Shown: positions 17,651-25,785 of the stretch, in pieces
How positions within the stretch are numbered: position 1 is the first letter of the stretch
Layout: each line of letters starts with the position of its first letter
Notes under the pieces: model-generated
The model's database searches: none
Told to the model about the DNA's origin: nothing
Seen by the model: only the letters and a program-made list of their open reading frames with translations
NCBI GenBank assembly: GCA_965230065.1
Contig: OZ245942.1
Coordinates: forward strand, 5,890,001 to 5,954,000
Source of the DNA: G965230065 sp965230065
Lineage (GTDB): Bacteria > Bacteroidota > Bacteroidia > Cytophagales > Cyclobacteriaceae
Reading direction: 5' to 3'
DNA: 64,000 bases
Program-made: the position numbers and the translations under genes

Positions 17651-18379
17651 ATGAAAAGTATATTATTAGTTTTAATAAGTGCATTTTGGCTACAGGAATA
17701 CCCTGATGCCAATCAGATATTGAAAAAAGTAGACGAAAACCTCAATTCTGATAATCGTATCTATGAATCAAAAATGGTCATTCACGGGCGCAGGAACAGC
17801 CGTACTATTACCTCAAAGGCCTGGTCAGTGGGTGATGAAAAAGCGCTGACCGAATACTTATCCCCGGCCAGGGAAGAAGGCACCAAAATGCTCAAGCTGG
17901 AAGACCAATTGTGGATATATTCCCCTTCTACCGACCGCACCATCCTGATCTCCGGGCACATGCTGCGGCAATCGGTGATGGGCTCTGACCTTTCGTATGA
18001 AGATATGATGGAAGACCGAAAACTCACCGAAATGTATGATGCCGAAGTGGTTGGAGAAGAAGAAATGGATGGACGCCCTACGTGGGTGTTGGAACTAACC
18101 GCCAAAGTAGATGATGTAGCCTACCAAAGCCGAAAACAATGGATAGATCAGGAGCGGTTTGTACCCCTCAAAGAAGAGCTTTACGCCAAGAGCGGACAAC
18201 TGCTCAAGAAAACTACCCTGAAAGATGTGGTTCAAATTGATGACCGGTGGTTCCCCCGCAACATGGTATACAAAGATATGCTCAAAGATGGAGAAGGTAC
18301 TGAGTTTATCATGACAGAAATAAAGTTCAATCAGGATATCCCCGAATACATTTTCTCTAAAGCGGCTTTGAAGAAGTGA
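17651..18379 (+). CDS. LolA-like outer-membrane lipoprotein-sorting protein
   Basis: The 242-residue protein has a short signal peptide (MKSILLVLISAFWLQ) and the LolA_like fold pattern: PDANQILKKVDENL, a strand EGTKMLKLEDQLWIYSPSTDR, the conserved SDLSYEDMM segment, WVLELTAK, and RFVPLKEELYAKSGQLLKKT. Members carry lipid-anchored or hydrophobic cargo through the periplasm. It lies downstream of the three permeases and the barrel, completing an inner-membrane motor, periplasmic carrier and outer-membrane protein set. A 112-bp A/T-repeat spacer separates it from the permeases, so it may also have its own promoter. Confidence 0.85.
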   Translation: MKSILLVLISAFWLQEYPDANQILKKVDENLNSDNRIYESKMVIHGRRNSRTITSKAWSVGDEKALTEYLSPAREEGTKMLKLEDQLWIYSPSTDRTILISGHMLRQSVMGSDLSYEDMMEDRKLTEMYDAEVVGEEEMDGRPTWVLELTAKVDDVAYQSRKQWIDQERFVPLKEELYAKSGQLLKKTTLKDVVQIDDRWFPRNMVYKDMLKDGEGTEFIMTEIKFNQDIPEYIFSKAALKK

Positions 18380-18593
18380 TTTGTTCCATTCTATAAAAAA
18401 ATTTAAGGATATCTTTAAATAAAACAGAAATACCCTAAAAAGTAACTAGACAAAAACTGGATTGGTCAATTTTTTTTCTAAATTTTACTGAAAACAACAC
18501 AACAAATAGTGATATTTATAGTTGATTTTCAAGCTTTTACAAATTAAGGAGCTTGACAGCTAAAAACTTTACAACTAGACTGTGTGTTGTATC

Positions 18594-20228
18594 ATGAAGT
18601 TTGTAATTAGACCTAACCTCTTCCTTGTTTTGCTCTTACTTCTTTCTGTTTCTGTAAAAGCAAAAACATTCCAGGGTGATTCCCATACTGCCTCTCCTTC
18701 ATGGTTTATAGATAAAGCCAATAGCATCCGATATCAAAATCCCGATAGTGCCATTGTATTACTTCAACGAGGGTATGAACAGTCGATAAATAATAAAGAC
18801 ACGCTAAATGCCATTTATTCACTTACCGAAATGTGTGAAATACATGCACATCATGCCCGGTATAAAGAATCGTATGATGGATACTGGAAAGCGCTTCAAT
18901 TAGCCGACGAATCTAATAATGATGTAGCCAAGGCTTCCATTTATATAAATATTGGCAGGTTATACAGCTTTTATAAAAGAGAAGGGGAAGCCCTAAAGTA
19001 TTTTGATATATCACTCCAAATTAATAAACAACTTGTTGCTGAGCAGGTGATTGCAGAAACCGAACTGCTCATGAATTATTATGCGATTGCAGCTACCTAC
19101 CGTGAGCTAAACGATCCATTAATGGCTAAAGCTTATTTGGACAGCTGCCTTTTCGTATACGCTCCTGCTTCAGGGCAGCAAATGAAGCCCTACATAAAAT
19201 TTGAATTGGCCTATGTAAAAGCCCAAAAAGGACAATATACAGAAGCCCTGAAGTCGCTACACGATATTCATCCCTGGTTTAAAGAAAACAAGCCTTCATA
19301 CCTTGTGCTTGTGTATACTTACACGGGCGATATTTATAAGAAACTGGCAAACTACGCCAAGAGTGAAGAGTTTTATAAAAAGGCTTTAGCAGTTTCTTCC
19401 CAGTATCATAGTCACATTGATTTTACGCCCATTGTGCATGAAAAGCTTTCTGACATATATTCCCTTACCAAAGACTATTCCCTGGCATATAACAGCCTGA
19501 AAGCTGCTAAGGATTTGGACGCGCTATTCTTTGACAGCCGCTCTAAGAATAACCTTCCTCTGCTCGAAATTCAGGATGCATTTCGCCTGGAACAAGAACG
19601 ACAAAACGAACTTATACGCAAACAAAGACTCGCCCAGTTGGAACATGACGATAAGGTTTGGTTCCTGCAAAAAATCATTCTAATCGTAACCATCGTTTCC
19701 ATAATTCTTATCAGTATTCTGTATTTCCGCTATGAAAGAAGCAGGCACAAAGCCGAAAAACAACTAATAAAGAAAAAGCAGGACCTGGAAATACAGAAGG
19801 CCAATGAGGTTTTAGAAATTAAAAACAAAGAGCTGATTGCCTCTGCGGTACAGGTCATTGAAAGGGATGAATTGCTCTCCGAACTAAAATGTAAACTTGT
19901 GCAACAGAAGCAGGCGCCAAACCCTCAGGCACTGGGCAAACTTGTAAAAAGCATCGACTTGAGTACCTCCAGGGACTGGGAAGAATTTGAAACCCGGTTT
20001 ACCTCAGTAAATGAACGTTTTTATGAAAGCCTGAGTAAAAAATTTCCAAAGCTTAGCCAGCACGATCATAAATTATGCGCATTGATAAAATTAAATTTAT
20101 CAAGCAAAGATATGGCAAGGTTACTTGGTATTTCCATTGAATCGGTGCATACCAACCGGTACCGCCTCAGAAAAAAATTAGCATTGGAAAGGAGTACAAA
20201 TCTGGAAGACTTTATTGCCAGGGTTTAG
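18594..20228 (+). CDS. Membrane-anchored TPR regulator with LuxR-like HTH
   Basis: The 544-residue protein has a signal peptide (about 1-22), a periplasmic TPR array (about 40-330; repeats such as AKASIYINIGRLYSFYKREG and YVKAQKGQYTEALKSL), one transmembrane helix (about 357-376, IILIVTIVSIILISILYF), a coiled-coil linker, and a C-terminal LuxR/GerE-like helix-turn-helix (about 490-535: LCALIKLNLSSKDMARLLGI, then SIESVHTNRYRLRKKL). This layout is a Bacteroidota one-protein sensor-regulator. It has no kinase or receiver domain. The ATG at 18594 is preferred to an upstream GTG. The gene ends 83 bp before the IS element. Confidence 0.85.
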   Translation: MKFVIRPNLFLVLLLLLSVSVKAKTFQGDSHTASPSWFIDKANSIRYQNPDSAIVLLQRGYEQSINNKDTLNAIYSLTEMCEIHAHHARYKESYDGYWKALQLADESNNDVAKASIYINIGRLYSFYKREGEALKYFDISLQINKQLVAEQVIAETELLMNYYAIAATYRELNDPLMAKAYLDSCLFVYAPASGQQMKPYIKFELAYVKAQKGQYTEALKSLHDIHPWFKENKPSYLVLVYTYTGDIYKKLANYAKSEEFYKKALAVSSQYHSHIDFTPIVHEKLSDIYSLTKDYSLAYNSLKAAKDLDALFFDSRSKNNLPLLEIQDAFRLEQERQNELIRKQRLAQLEHDDKVWFLQKIILIVTIVSIILISILYFRYERSRHKAEKQLIKKKQDLEIQKANEVLEIKNKELIASAVQVIERDELLSELKCKLVQQKQAPNPQALGKLVKSIDLSTSRDWEEFETRFTSVNERFYESLSKKFPKLSQHDHKLCALIKLNLSSKDMARLLGISIESVHTNRYRLRKKLALERSTNLEDFIARV

Positions 20229-20300
20229 CTTTGAATAACATTGTTGAGAAAATATTTAACAATAGTGTAGCCTTAAATTTACACTGCCCTATGGTATTTT

Positions 20301-20310
20301 AAACATATAT
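20301..20310 (+). promoter_or_regulatory. Upstream half-site of a split AACATATG operator
   Basis: AAACATAT ends at the left boundary of the IS3 element. The partner half-site AACATATG is at 21578-21585, just beyond the right boundary. Joining the flanks with one copy of the TAT target duplication puts the two CATAT cores 21 bp apart, the same spacing as in three intact operators elsewhere in the window. Confidence 0.5.
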
Positions 20311-20375
20311 TGGTCTTCCCCCGTTAAAGTAGACACTGAAAAAAGAGTAAATTAGTAACCAAATCAGTGTCAAAT

Positions 20376-20657
20376 ATGAGAACTAGAAGAAAGTATACCA
20401 AAGAATTTAAAGAGGAGGCAGTTCGCCTCTCAGAGAGTAATGGTAGTAAGAGCCAAGTAGCTCGTGATCTAGGAATTCACATGAGTATGTTACGCCGCTG
20501 GAAACTGGAATTACAAGAAGAGGGAAAGAAAGCGTTTTCGGGTAAAAACCCTCGGTATGAGGAAATGACTCAATTGAAGAGAGAGAACAGACGTCTTCAA
20601 GAGGAGGTGGAGATACTAAAAAAGGCGGTTGGTATCTTCAGTATTCACCCACGCTAA
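20376..20657 (+). CDS. IS3-family transposase OrfA
   Basis: The 93-residue product has an IS3/IS911-type helix-turn-helix (RRKYTKEFKEEAVRLSESNG, SQVARDLGIHMSMLRRWK) and a C-terminal leucine-zipper-like coiled coil (MTQLKRENRRLQEEVEILKK). It binds the terminal repeats and, through programmed frameshifting, forms the head of the OrfAB transposase. The ATG at 20376 is preferred; a GTG three codons upstream is possible. Confidence 0.92.
   Translation: MRTRRKYTKEFKEEAVRLSESNGSKSQVARDLGIHMSMLRRWKLELQEEGKKAFSGKNPRYEEMTQLKRENRRLQEEVEILKKAVGIFSIHPR
20618..20624 (+). other. Programmed -1 frameshift heptamer A AAA AAG
   Basis: In the orfA frame the site reads CTA AAA AAG. Slipping back one base at A_AAA_AAG enters the orfB frame, which stays open from here through GGWYLQYSPTLRYQFVQEYD into the orfB start codon at 20705. 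This is the classical IS3-family signal for making OrfAB. Confidence 0.85.
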
Positions 20658-20704
20658 GATACCAATTTGTTCAAGAATATGATGGGTGTTTTTCCATTAC
20701 TGCT

Positions 20705-21532
20705 ATGTGCAGAGTACTACAAATTTCAAGGAGTGGTTATTACGCATGGTTAACACGACCTGAGAGCAATCGTAGCCGAGAAAACAGACAATTAGTGGAA
20801 CAGATCAGAGATATACATCAGCAAAGTCGTCAAAGCTACGGTAGTCCCAGGGTACATGCTGAATTACAAACTATGGGAGTAGCATGTGGTAAGAACCGCA
20901 TTGCCCGCTTAATGCGGCTCAATGGTATTGCGGTGGAAAAGAAAAGGAAGTTTACCAAGACGACAGACTCAAATCATCATCTTCCTGTAGCCCCTAATCT
21001 ACTAGATCAGCAATTTGAAGCAAGCAGACCTGATGCGGTATGGACCACTGATATTACGTATATCTGGACAAAAGAAGGTTGGCTGTACTTGGCTATTGTA
21101 CTTGATTTGTTTTCTCGACGTATTATCGGCTGGTCTATGGCGTCCACTTTAGAGCGAACGCTGGTCATAACGGCATTGCGGATGGCAATCATGGTACGAA
21201 ATCCAGTGAAAGGATTGATACATCACAGCGATAGAGGAAGCCAATATGCGAGCTATGACTACCAACGGATTCTTGAACAAAAGGGAATAAGGTGTAGCAT
21301 GAGCCGTAGAGGAAACTGTTACGATAATGCCCCAACAGAGAGTTACTTTGCCACTTTGAAACGGGAGTTGGTTTACCGTAGAAATTACTCGAGCCATACT
21401 GAGGCTAAACAAGATATCTTCGAGTATATTGAGGTATGGTATAACCGAAAGAGGAAACATTCTGCAATTGAATATATGAGTCCGATAGAATATGAGCATC
21501 AGTGGAAAAAATCAATATCTACTGCTGCTTAA
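20705..21532 (+). CDS. IS3-family transposase OrfB (DDE catalytic part)
   Basis: The 275-residue product has an HTH_21-type N-terminus (ISRSGYYAWL, YGSPRVHAELQTMGVACGKN) and the rve integrase core. The catalytic triad is visible as D in VWTTDITYIW, D in IHHSDRGSQYAS and E in NAPTESYFATLKRE, with the IS3-typical 35-residue D-E spacing and the closing YNRKRKHSAIEYMSPIEYE. It is normally produced as the C-terminal part of OrfAB; the internal ATG at 20705 may also give free OrfB. It is intact, with no stop or frameshift inside. Confidence 0.95.
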   Translation: MCRVLQISRSGYYAWLTRPESNRSRENRQLVEQIRDIHQQSRQSYGSPRVHAELQTMGVACGKNRIARLMRLNGIAVEKKRKFTKTTDSNHHLPVAPNLLDQQFEASRPDAVWTTDITYIWTKEGWLYLAIVLDLFSRRIIGWSMASTLERTLVITALRMAIMVRNPVKGLIHHSDRGSQYASYDYQRILEQKGIRCSMSRRGNCYDNAPTESYFATLKRELVYRRNYSSHTEAKQDIFEYIEVWYNRKRKHSAIEYMSPIEYEHQWKKSISTAA

Positions 21533-21577
21533 CTGAATGTCTACTAAATTAGGGGAAACCCATATGATACTTTCTAA

Positions 21578-21619
21578 AACATATGTAGCGCTATTACTTA
21601 ACAAGATATTCTACATTCC
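21578..21619 (+). promoter_or_regulatory. Downstream half-site and -7-like box of the TRAP operon promoter
   Basis: The half-site AACATATGTA starts at 21578. The box TACATTCC at 21612-21619 matches TAnnTT at exactly the distance (positions 35-42 from the first A) found in the GH29, SusC and sulfatase promoters. The upstream half-site is now on the other side of the IS3 element. The TRAP gene starts 103 bp further on. Confidence 0.5.
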
Positions 21620-21721
21620 TGAAAACATTTTGATAAAATCGCATACGTGTATTTATATTACAATGTCTTTTGATTATAAGCGCAATATTTATATTATTAA
21701 ACATCTAGTATAACCCTTGCT

Positions 21722-22714
21722 TTGAAACATAATATTCCGTCGTACCTTCAGTTTTTTTTTATTCCTATTTTCATATTGGTTCTCAGTCAATGTAAAAGCC
21801 AGGATGAACCTGAGTTTCTTTTAAGAGCCGGCCTTTTGGTAAACGAAGACCACACCTGGTTCAAAGCGTTCCAGTATTTTGGGGATATTCTGCACGAACG
21901 CTCTGAGGGTAGAATAAAACTGGAAGTGTACCCTTCAGAACAGTTGGGCAAAGAAATTGAAGCCATCCGGCTCATTCAGGTGGGCGTCATAGATATGACA
22001 GTTACAGGTTCAACACTCAACAACTGGATAGAAATTGCCACATTTTGTGAGATGCCCTTTCTTTTGAAAGACAGTACAGACATGCAAAACCTGATCAGGG
22101 GTCCGGTAGGCAGAAGAATTGAAGATGGAATGTTGTACAATACAGGGCTGAGGCCTGTGGCTTACTTTCAGCGGGGGCCCCGACACCTCACCTCCAACCG
22201 CCCCATCCGCCACCCCGATGATCTCAACGGGTTGATTGTACGCGTACCCAATGTGCCTTCCTTCGTGACGGCCTGGAGTGCATTAGGCGCCAAACCTACC
22301 CCCATGGCATTTTCAGAAGTTTTCACTTCCCTCCAACAAGGCACTATTGAGGCCCAGGAAAACCCTTTTCCACTTATATTGAGCGCTGGTTTTGCAGAAG
22401 TACAAAAGTATATCAACCTCACCGGGCATGTAGTAAGCTGGGTGTATCCGGTGATTGGGGAACAGCAATTTCAGGAATTTCCTGATGACCTGCAGGAAAT
22501 TTTTCTGGAAGCTGCCAAAGATATGCAGGCTTATGAACACCAGCTTTTCCTGGAAGGGGAGCAAAAAGTACAAGAAAAACTCAAGCAGCAGGGAATGGAA
22601 TTTATTGAAGTAGACAAAGAGGCTTTTAGCGAAAAGTGCAGGGAAGCCCTTTTTAATAGCCTTTCACCCGAAATGCAAACAGTTTATCATCAGGTTTTAG
22701 AATCGAAAAAATGA
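21722..22714 (+). CDS. dctP: TRAP transporter substrate-binding lipoprotein (DctP family)
   Basis: The 330-residue protein is the extracytoplasmic solute receptor of a TRAP uptake system. It has a lipoprotein signal (lipobox LSQC, Cys about 23), as is usual for anchored receptors. Family motifs are clear: HERSEGRIKLEVYPSEQLGK, the conserved Arg region HPDDLNGLIVRVPNVP (Arg about 167 expected to bind a substrate carboxylate) and GTIEAQENPF. An in-frame stop just upstream and the lack of an ATG make the TTG at 21722 the start. It overlaps the small permease gene by 4 bp. The receptor's Arg-based site implies an organic or sugar acid substrate. Confidence 0.9.
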   Translation: MKHNIPSYLQFFFIPIFILVLSQCKSQDEPEFLLRAGLLVNEDHTWFKAFQYFGDILHERSEGRIKLEVYPSEQLGKEIEAIRLIQVGVIDMTVTGSTLNNWIEIATFCEMPFLLKDSTDMQNLIRGPVGRRIEDGMLYNTGLRPVAYFQRGPRHLTSNRPIRHPDDLNGLIVRVPNVPSFVTAWSALGAKPTPMAFSEVFTSLQQGTIEAQENPFPLILSAGFAEVQKYINLTGHVVSWVYPVIGEQQFQEFPDDLQEIFLEAAKDMQAYEHQLFLEGEQKVQEKLKQQGMEFIEVDKEAFSEKCREALFNSLSPEMQTVYHQVLESKK

Positions 22715-23178
22715 AAAATACAATAGGTTTCATTGACAACTTATTAAAAGCAGGTACCCTGATCAGCACCTTTGGCTTCATCGGGGCTACGCTTATTCAG
22801 ATTTATGCCAGGTTTTTTATGGATAACGCCCCTGCATGGACAGAAGAGGCTTCCCGTTTTTTCTTTGTATATGCCGTTAGCTTTGCTGCCGGCCTTGCGA
22901 TGAAAGATCATTATTATGTTTCACTGGATGTGCTGTTTAATAACCTGAAAGCGCATCAAAAAAAGTGGATTGAGGTTGGTATTGCTGCTTTCACCTTATG
23001 CCTCTTTCTGATTTTAGCTATTTTTTCCATTCAATTTATTGTATTAGGCATCCCGGAAAAATCACCCAGCCTGGGTATTTCCATGGCATTGGCATTTGCC
23101 AGCATGTTGGTGCTGGGCACTTCGATAAGCCTGTACGCTTTGCTCGATTTGTGGAAAAACCTCAAGAAATCGTCATGA
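22711..23178 (+). CDS. dctQ: TRAP transporter small permease (DctQ family)
   Basis: The 155-residue protein has four predicted helices (about 15-35, 45-65, 87-110, 128-147). Its DctQ pattern includes NAPAWTEEASRFFFVYAVSF followed by a Gly/Ala-rich helix and DHYYVSLDVLF. It couples the receptor and the large permease in the inner membrane. It overlaps both neighbours by ATGA, so the three TRAP genes are translationally coupled. Confidence 0.93.
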   Translation: MKNTIGFIDNLLKAGTLISTFGFIGATLIQIYARFFMDNAPAWTEEASRFFFVYAVSFAAGLAMKDHYYVSLDVLFNNLKAHQKKWIEVGIAAFTLCLFLILAIFSIQFIVLGIPEKSPSLGISMALAFASMLVLGTSISLYALLDLWKNLKKSS

Positions 23179-24449
23179 CAATTATCCTGGTATTAGTTTT
23201 CATTCTCTGCCTGTTACTGCGTTTTCCCATCGCCTTTTCGTTGGGTTTGTCCTGTCTGGTGTATGTATTATTGGAAGGGATTCCCCTCATCATTTTGCCC
23301 ATGAAAATGTATTCAGGCATTGATGTGTTTATATTGCTGAGCATTCCGGGCTTCATTCTTGCCGGAAACCTGATGAATGAAGGAGGGCTTACCGAAAAGA
23401 TCATAGCGTTTTGCAATCACTTGTTGGGTCATATCAGGGGTGGTCTATCGCTGGCCAACATAGGGGCTTCCATGTTGTTTGCAGGCATTTCAGGCACGGC
23501 CGTTTCGGATACCGCCAGCATAGGGGCCATCCTGATTCCAGCCATGAAAAAAGAGGGGTACGGAGCCGGGTTTTCCTGCGCGGTAACTGCTTCTTCATCT
23601 ACCGTGGGCCCCATCATCCCTCCCTCTGTTCCCATGATTATTGCTGCCACCCTCAGCGGACTATCAGTAGGGCGATTGTTTCTGGCCGGAGCCATTCCGG
23701 GTTTTCTGCTGGGGGCGGGATTGATGGCAGTAGCCTATTACATCTCGGTAAAAAACAGTTACCCCAAACATCCCCGCAGTAGTTTGCAACAGATCGGAAG
23801 AGGTTTTATTAATACATTCTGGTCACTTTTGATGACTTTCATTATCTTATTCGGCATTGTAGGAGGCATTTTCACACCTACAGAAGCATCTATCGTAGCT
23901 GTGTTTTATGCATTGCTGATCGGCGTATTTGTGTATAAAAAGCTTAATTTCAAGAATGTTGGGATGATTGTGGTGGAATCTATGAAAACATCGGCTTCCC
24001 TGATGGTGCTGGTGGGATTTGCCAACCTATTTGGGTGGATATTGATAACAGAACAACTGCCCCAGCTCATAGCCAGTGAGATATTGAATTTTTCTGGTAA
24101 TAAGTATGTGGTGCTATTGTTAATCAACCTGCTATTGATCTTTGTAGGCACTTTTATGGAAACTATCGCGGCTTTACTAATATTATTTCCCATTCTGCTA
24201 AAAGTTGCCATCTCTGTGGAGGTAGACCCCATACATTTTGCCGTAATTGCTGTCTTAAACCTGATGATAGGGCTTACCACGCCTCCGGTAGGTGTTTGCT
24301 TATTCGTATCTTCCAGCATTGGAAAAGTATCGATGAAGGAAGTGAGTAAAGCAACTTTTCCTTTTTTGATAGTGAGCCTGTTGGTACTAACTTTAGTAAC
24401 CCTCTTTCCGGAATTATCCCTGTATTTACCAGGCTTGTTTATGGATTAA
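23175..24449 (+). CDS. dctM: TRAP transporter large permease (DctM family)
   Basis: The 424-residue, very hydrophobic protein has about 12 helices. DctM signatures include FVAG/FILLSIPGFILAGNLMN, FAGISGTAVSDTASIGAILI and the second motif TFMETIAALLILFPILL, with GLTTPPVGVCLFVSSSIG near the end. It is the Na+-coupled transport channel of the TRAP system. The correct start is the ATG at 23175 overlapping the dctQ stop; a longer frame from 22998 reads through dctQ and lacks support. The dehydratase gene starts 41 bp downstream. Confidence 0.95.
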   Translation: MTIILVLVFILCLLLRFPIAFSLGLSCLVYVLLEGIPLIILPMKMYSGIDVFILLSIPGFILAGNLMNEGGLTEKIIAFCNHLLGHIRGGLSLANIGASMLFAGISGTAVSDTASIGAILIPAMKKEGYGAGFSCAVTASSSTVGPIIPPSVPMIIAATLSGLSVGRLFLAGAIPGFLLGAGLMAVAYYISVKNSYPKHPRSSLQQIGRGFINTFWSLLMTFIILFGIVGGIFTPTEASIVAVFYALLIGVFVYKKLNFKNVGMIVVESMKTSASLMVLVGFANLFGWILITEQLPQLIASEILNFSGNKYVVLLLINLLLIFVGTFMETIAALLILFPILLKVAISVEVDPIHFAVIAVLNLMIGLTTPPVGVCLFVSSSIGKVSMKEVSKATFPFLIVSLLVLTLVTLFPELSLYLPGLFMD

Positions 24450-24490
24450 AAATAAAACTGTATTCTCTTATTCACAATAAAAATCATATT

Positions 24491-25759
24491 ATGGAAAAAT
24501 CAACAAACAACCTAAAACCTTTTACTAAAAACAATGGAATATCCCGGCGTTCGGCAATTCAGTCGGTATTAGGTGTAGCAGGCATGGGCATGATGGCCCT
24601 GCCACAAACCTCTTATGCTTCACAGCCCGGCCGCTACCAGGCTAAAGAAAAGGTAAGAATTACCAAACTGGAAACCTTCCTTGTCAAACCCCGGTGGATT
24701 TTTTTGAAGATTCATACCGATTCCGGTGTGGTAGGGCTGGGCGAACCCTTGCTGGAAGGAAGGGCGCTCACCATACAAACAGCCATCAAAGAAATAGAGC
24801 CTTACCTCATTGGCAAAGACCCCAGGCAGGTAGTCCATCACTGGCAGGCTATTTACCGTCATGCTTTTTATAGGGGCGGCCCTATTCTTACCTCAGCGCT
24901 AAGTGGCATTGACCAGGCTTTGTGGGACATCAAAGGCAAACTTTTAGGTATACCGATACATGAATTGCTCGGTGGCCCTACCCGCGACCGGGTGCGTATT
25001 TATGGACGGGCAAAAACGCCTGAAGATATGAAGAAAAGAATAAGCGAAGGGTACACTGTTATCAAAACAAGTGTGGCGAAAGAGTATCCTGCCCGGGCCG
25101 TAGAAAACCCTAAGTTTATCAAAAATGCAGAAGAGAATTTCGCTGCCCTGCGGGAAGCCGGAGGAGATAGCATGGACATTGGCATAGATTTTCATGGGGC
25201 TATTTCCCCCCAAACTGCCAAGGTACTCATCAAAGCCCTGGAGCCTTACCAACCCATGTTTATTGAAGAACCCTGCCAGGCACAAAATGTGGATGTACTG
25301 GTGGATATTGCCCGCAGTACCTACCTGCCCATTGCCACAGGCGAAAGGATTTTTACCAAATGGGGCTTCCGCGAAATTCTTGAAAAAGGCGCGGCCAGTA
25401 TCTTACAACCCGACCTTTGCCATGCCGGAGGTATCACCGAAGGGAGAATCATTGCCGGAATGGCAGAAGCTTATTATGCCCAGATAGCCCCTCACAACCC
25501 CATGGGCCCCATCTCTTTGGCCACGGGTTTGCAGCTGGCGGCCAGCATTCCGAATTTCCTGGTACAAGAGCAGGTGACATTGGGTGAAGGTTATTTGAAA
25601 GAACCCTTCCAACTGCAAAAAGATGGAACAGTGATGGTACCCACAGCTCCCGGACTTGGTATTGAGCTGGATGAAGACCAGTTAGCCGATAAAATTGGGC
25701 ATGACTGGAAAAACCCGGAGTCTTACGATCCACGGGATGGCTCTGTGGTAGATTGGTAA
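24491..25759 (+). CDS. Tat-exported galactonate-dehydratase-like enolase-superfamily enzyme
   Basis: The 422-residue protein has a twin-arginine signal (SRRSAIQSVLGVAGMGMMA, Arg 19-20), so it should act in the periplasm folded. The enzyme body resembles D-galactonate dehydratase (DgoD): YLIGKDPRQVVHHWQAIYRH, ALWDIKGKLLGIPIHELLGG. Expected metal ligands are Asp233, Glu259 or 260 and Glu285, and catalytic His are His235 (DFHG) and His335 (APHNPMGP). It probably dehydrates an aldonic acid to a 2-keto-3-deoxy acid. It lies between TRAP genes for acid uptake and a sulfatase, all in one run. The exact sugar acid is not known, and DgoD is normally cytosolic, so the export signal is notable. Confidence 0.85.
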   Translation: MEKSTNNLKPFTKNNGISRRSAIQSVLGVAGMGMMALPQTSYASQPGRYQAKEKVRITKLETFLVKPRWIFLKIHTDSGVVGLGEPLLEGRALTIQTAIKEIEPYLIGKDPRQVVHHWQAIYRHAFYRGGPILTSALSGIDQALWDIKGKLLGIPIHELLGGPTRDRVRIYGRAKTPEDMKKRISEGYTVIKTSVAKEYPARAVENPKFIKNAEENFAALREAGGDSMDIGIDFHGAISPQTAKVLIKALEPYQPMFIEEPCQAQNVDVLVDIARSTYLPIATGERIFTKWGFREILEKGAASILQPDLCHAGGITEGRIIAGMAEAYYAQIAPHNPMGPISLATGLQLAASIPNFLVQEQVTLGEGYLKEPFQLQKDGTVMVPTAPGLGIELDEDQLADKIGHDWKNPESYDPRDGSVVDW

Positions 25760-25785
25760 ACTGAACCGCTTAAATTATCATTGCA

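Larger units (their letters stand above)
20311..21562 (+). mobile_element. IS3-family insertion sequence, complete
   Basis: The element is about 1252 bp. Imperfect terminal inverted repeats of about 30 bp bound it (20311-20340 starting TGGTCTTCCCC; 21533-21562 ending GGGGAAACCCA); 19 or more of 30 positions match when the right end is reversed. A TAT duplication flanks it (20308-20310 and 21563-21565). It encodes overlapping-frame orfA and orfB with an A6G frameshift signal. All catalytic residues are intact, so it is potentially active. It sits between the TPR/LuxR-like gene and the TRAP operon. Confidence 0.92.

Noticed and set aside
22998..23174. Upstream extension of the TRAP large permease frame
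   Set aside because: It reads through dctQ in another frame; the ATG at 23175, overlapping the dctQ stop, begins the first DctM membrane helix.
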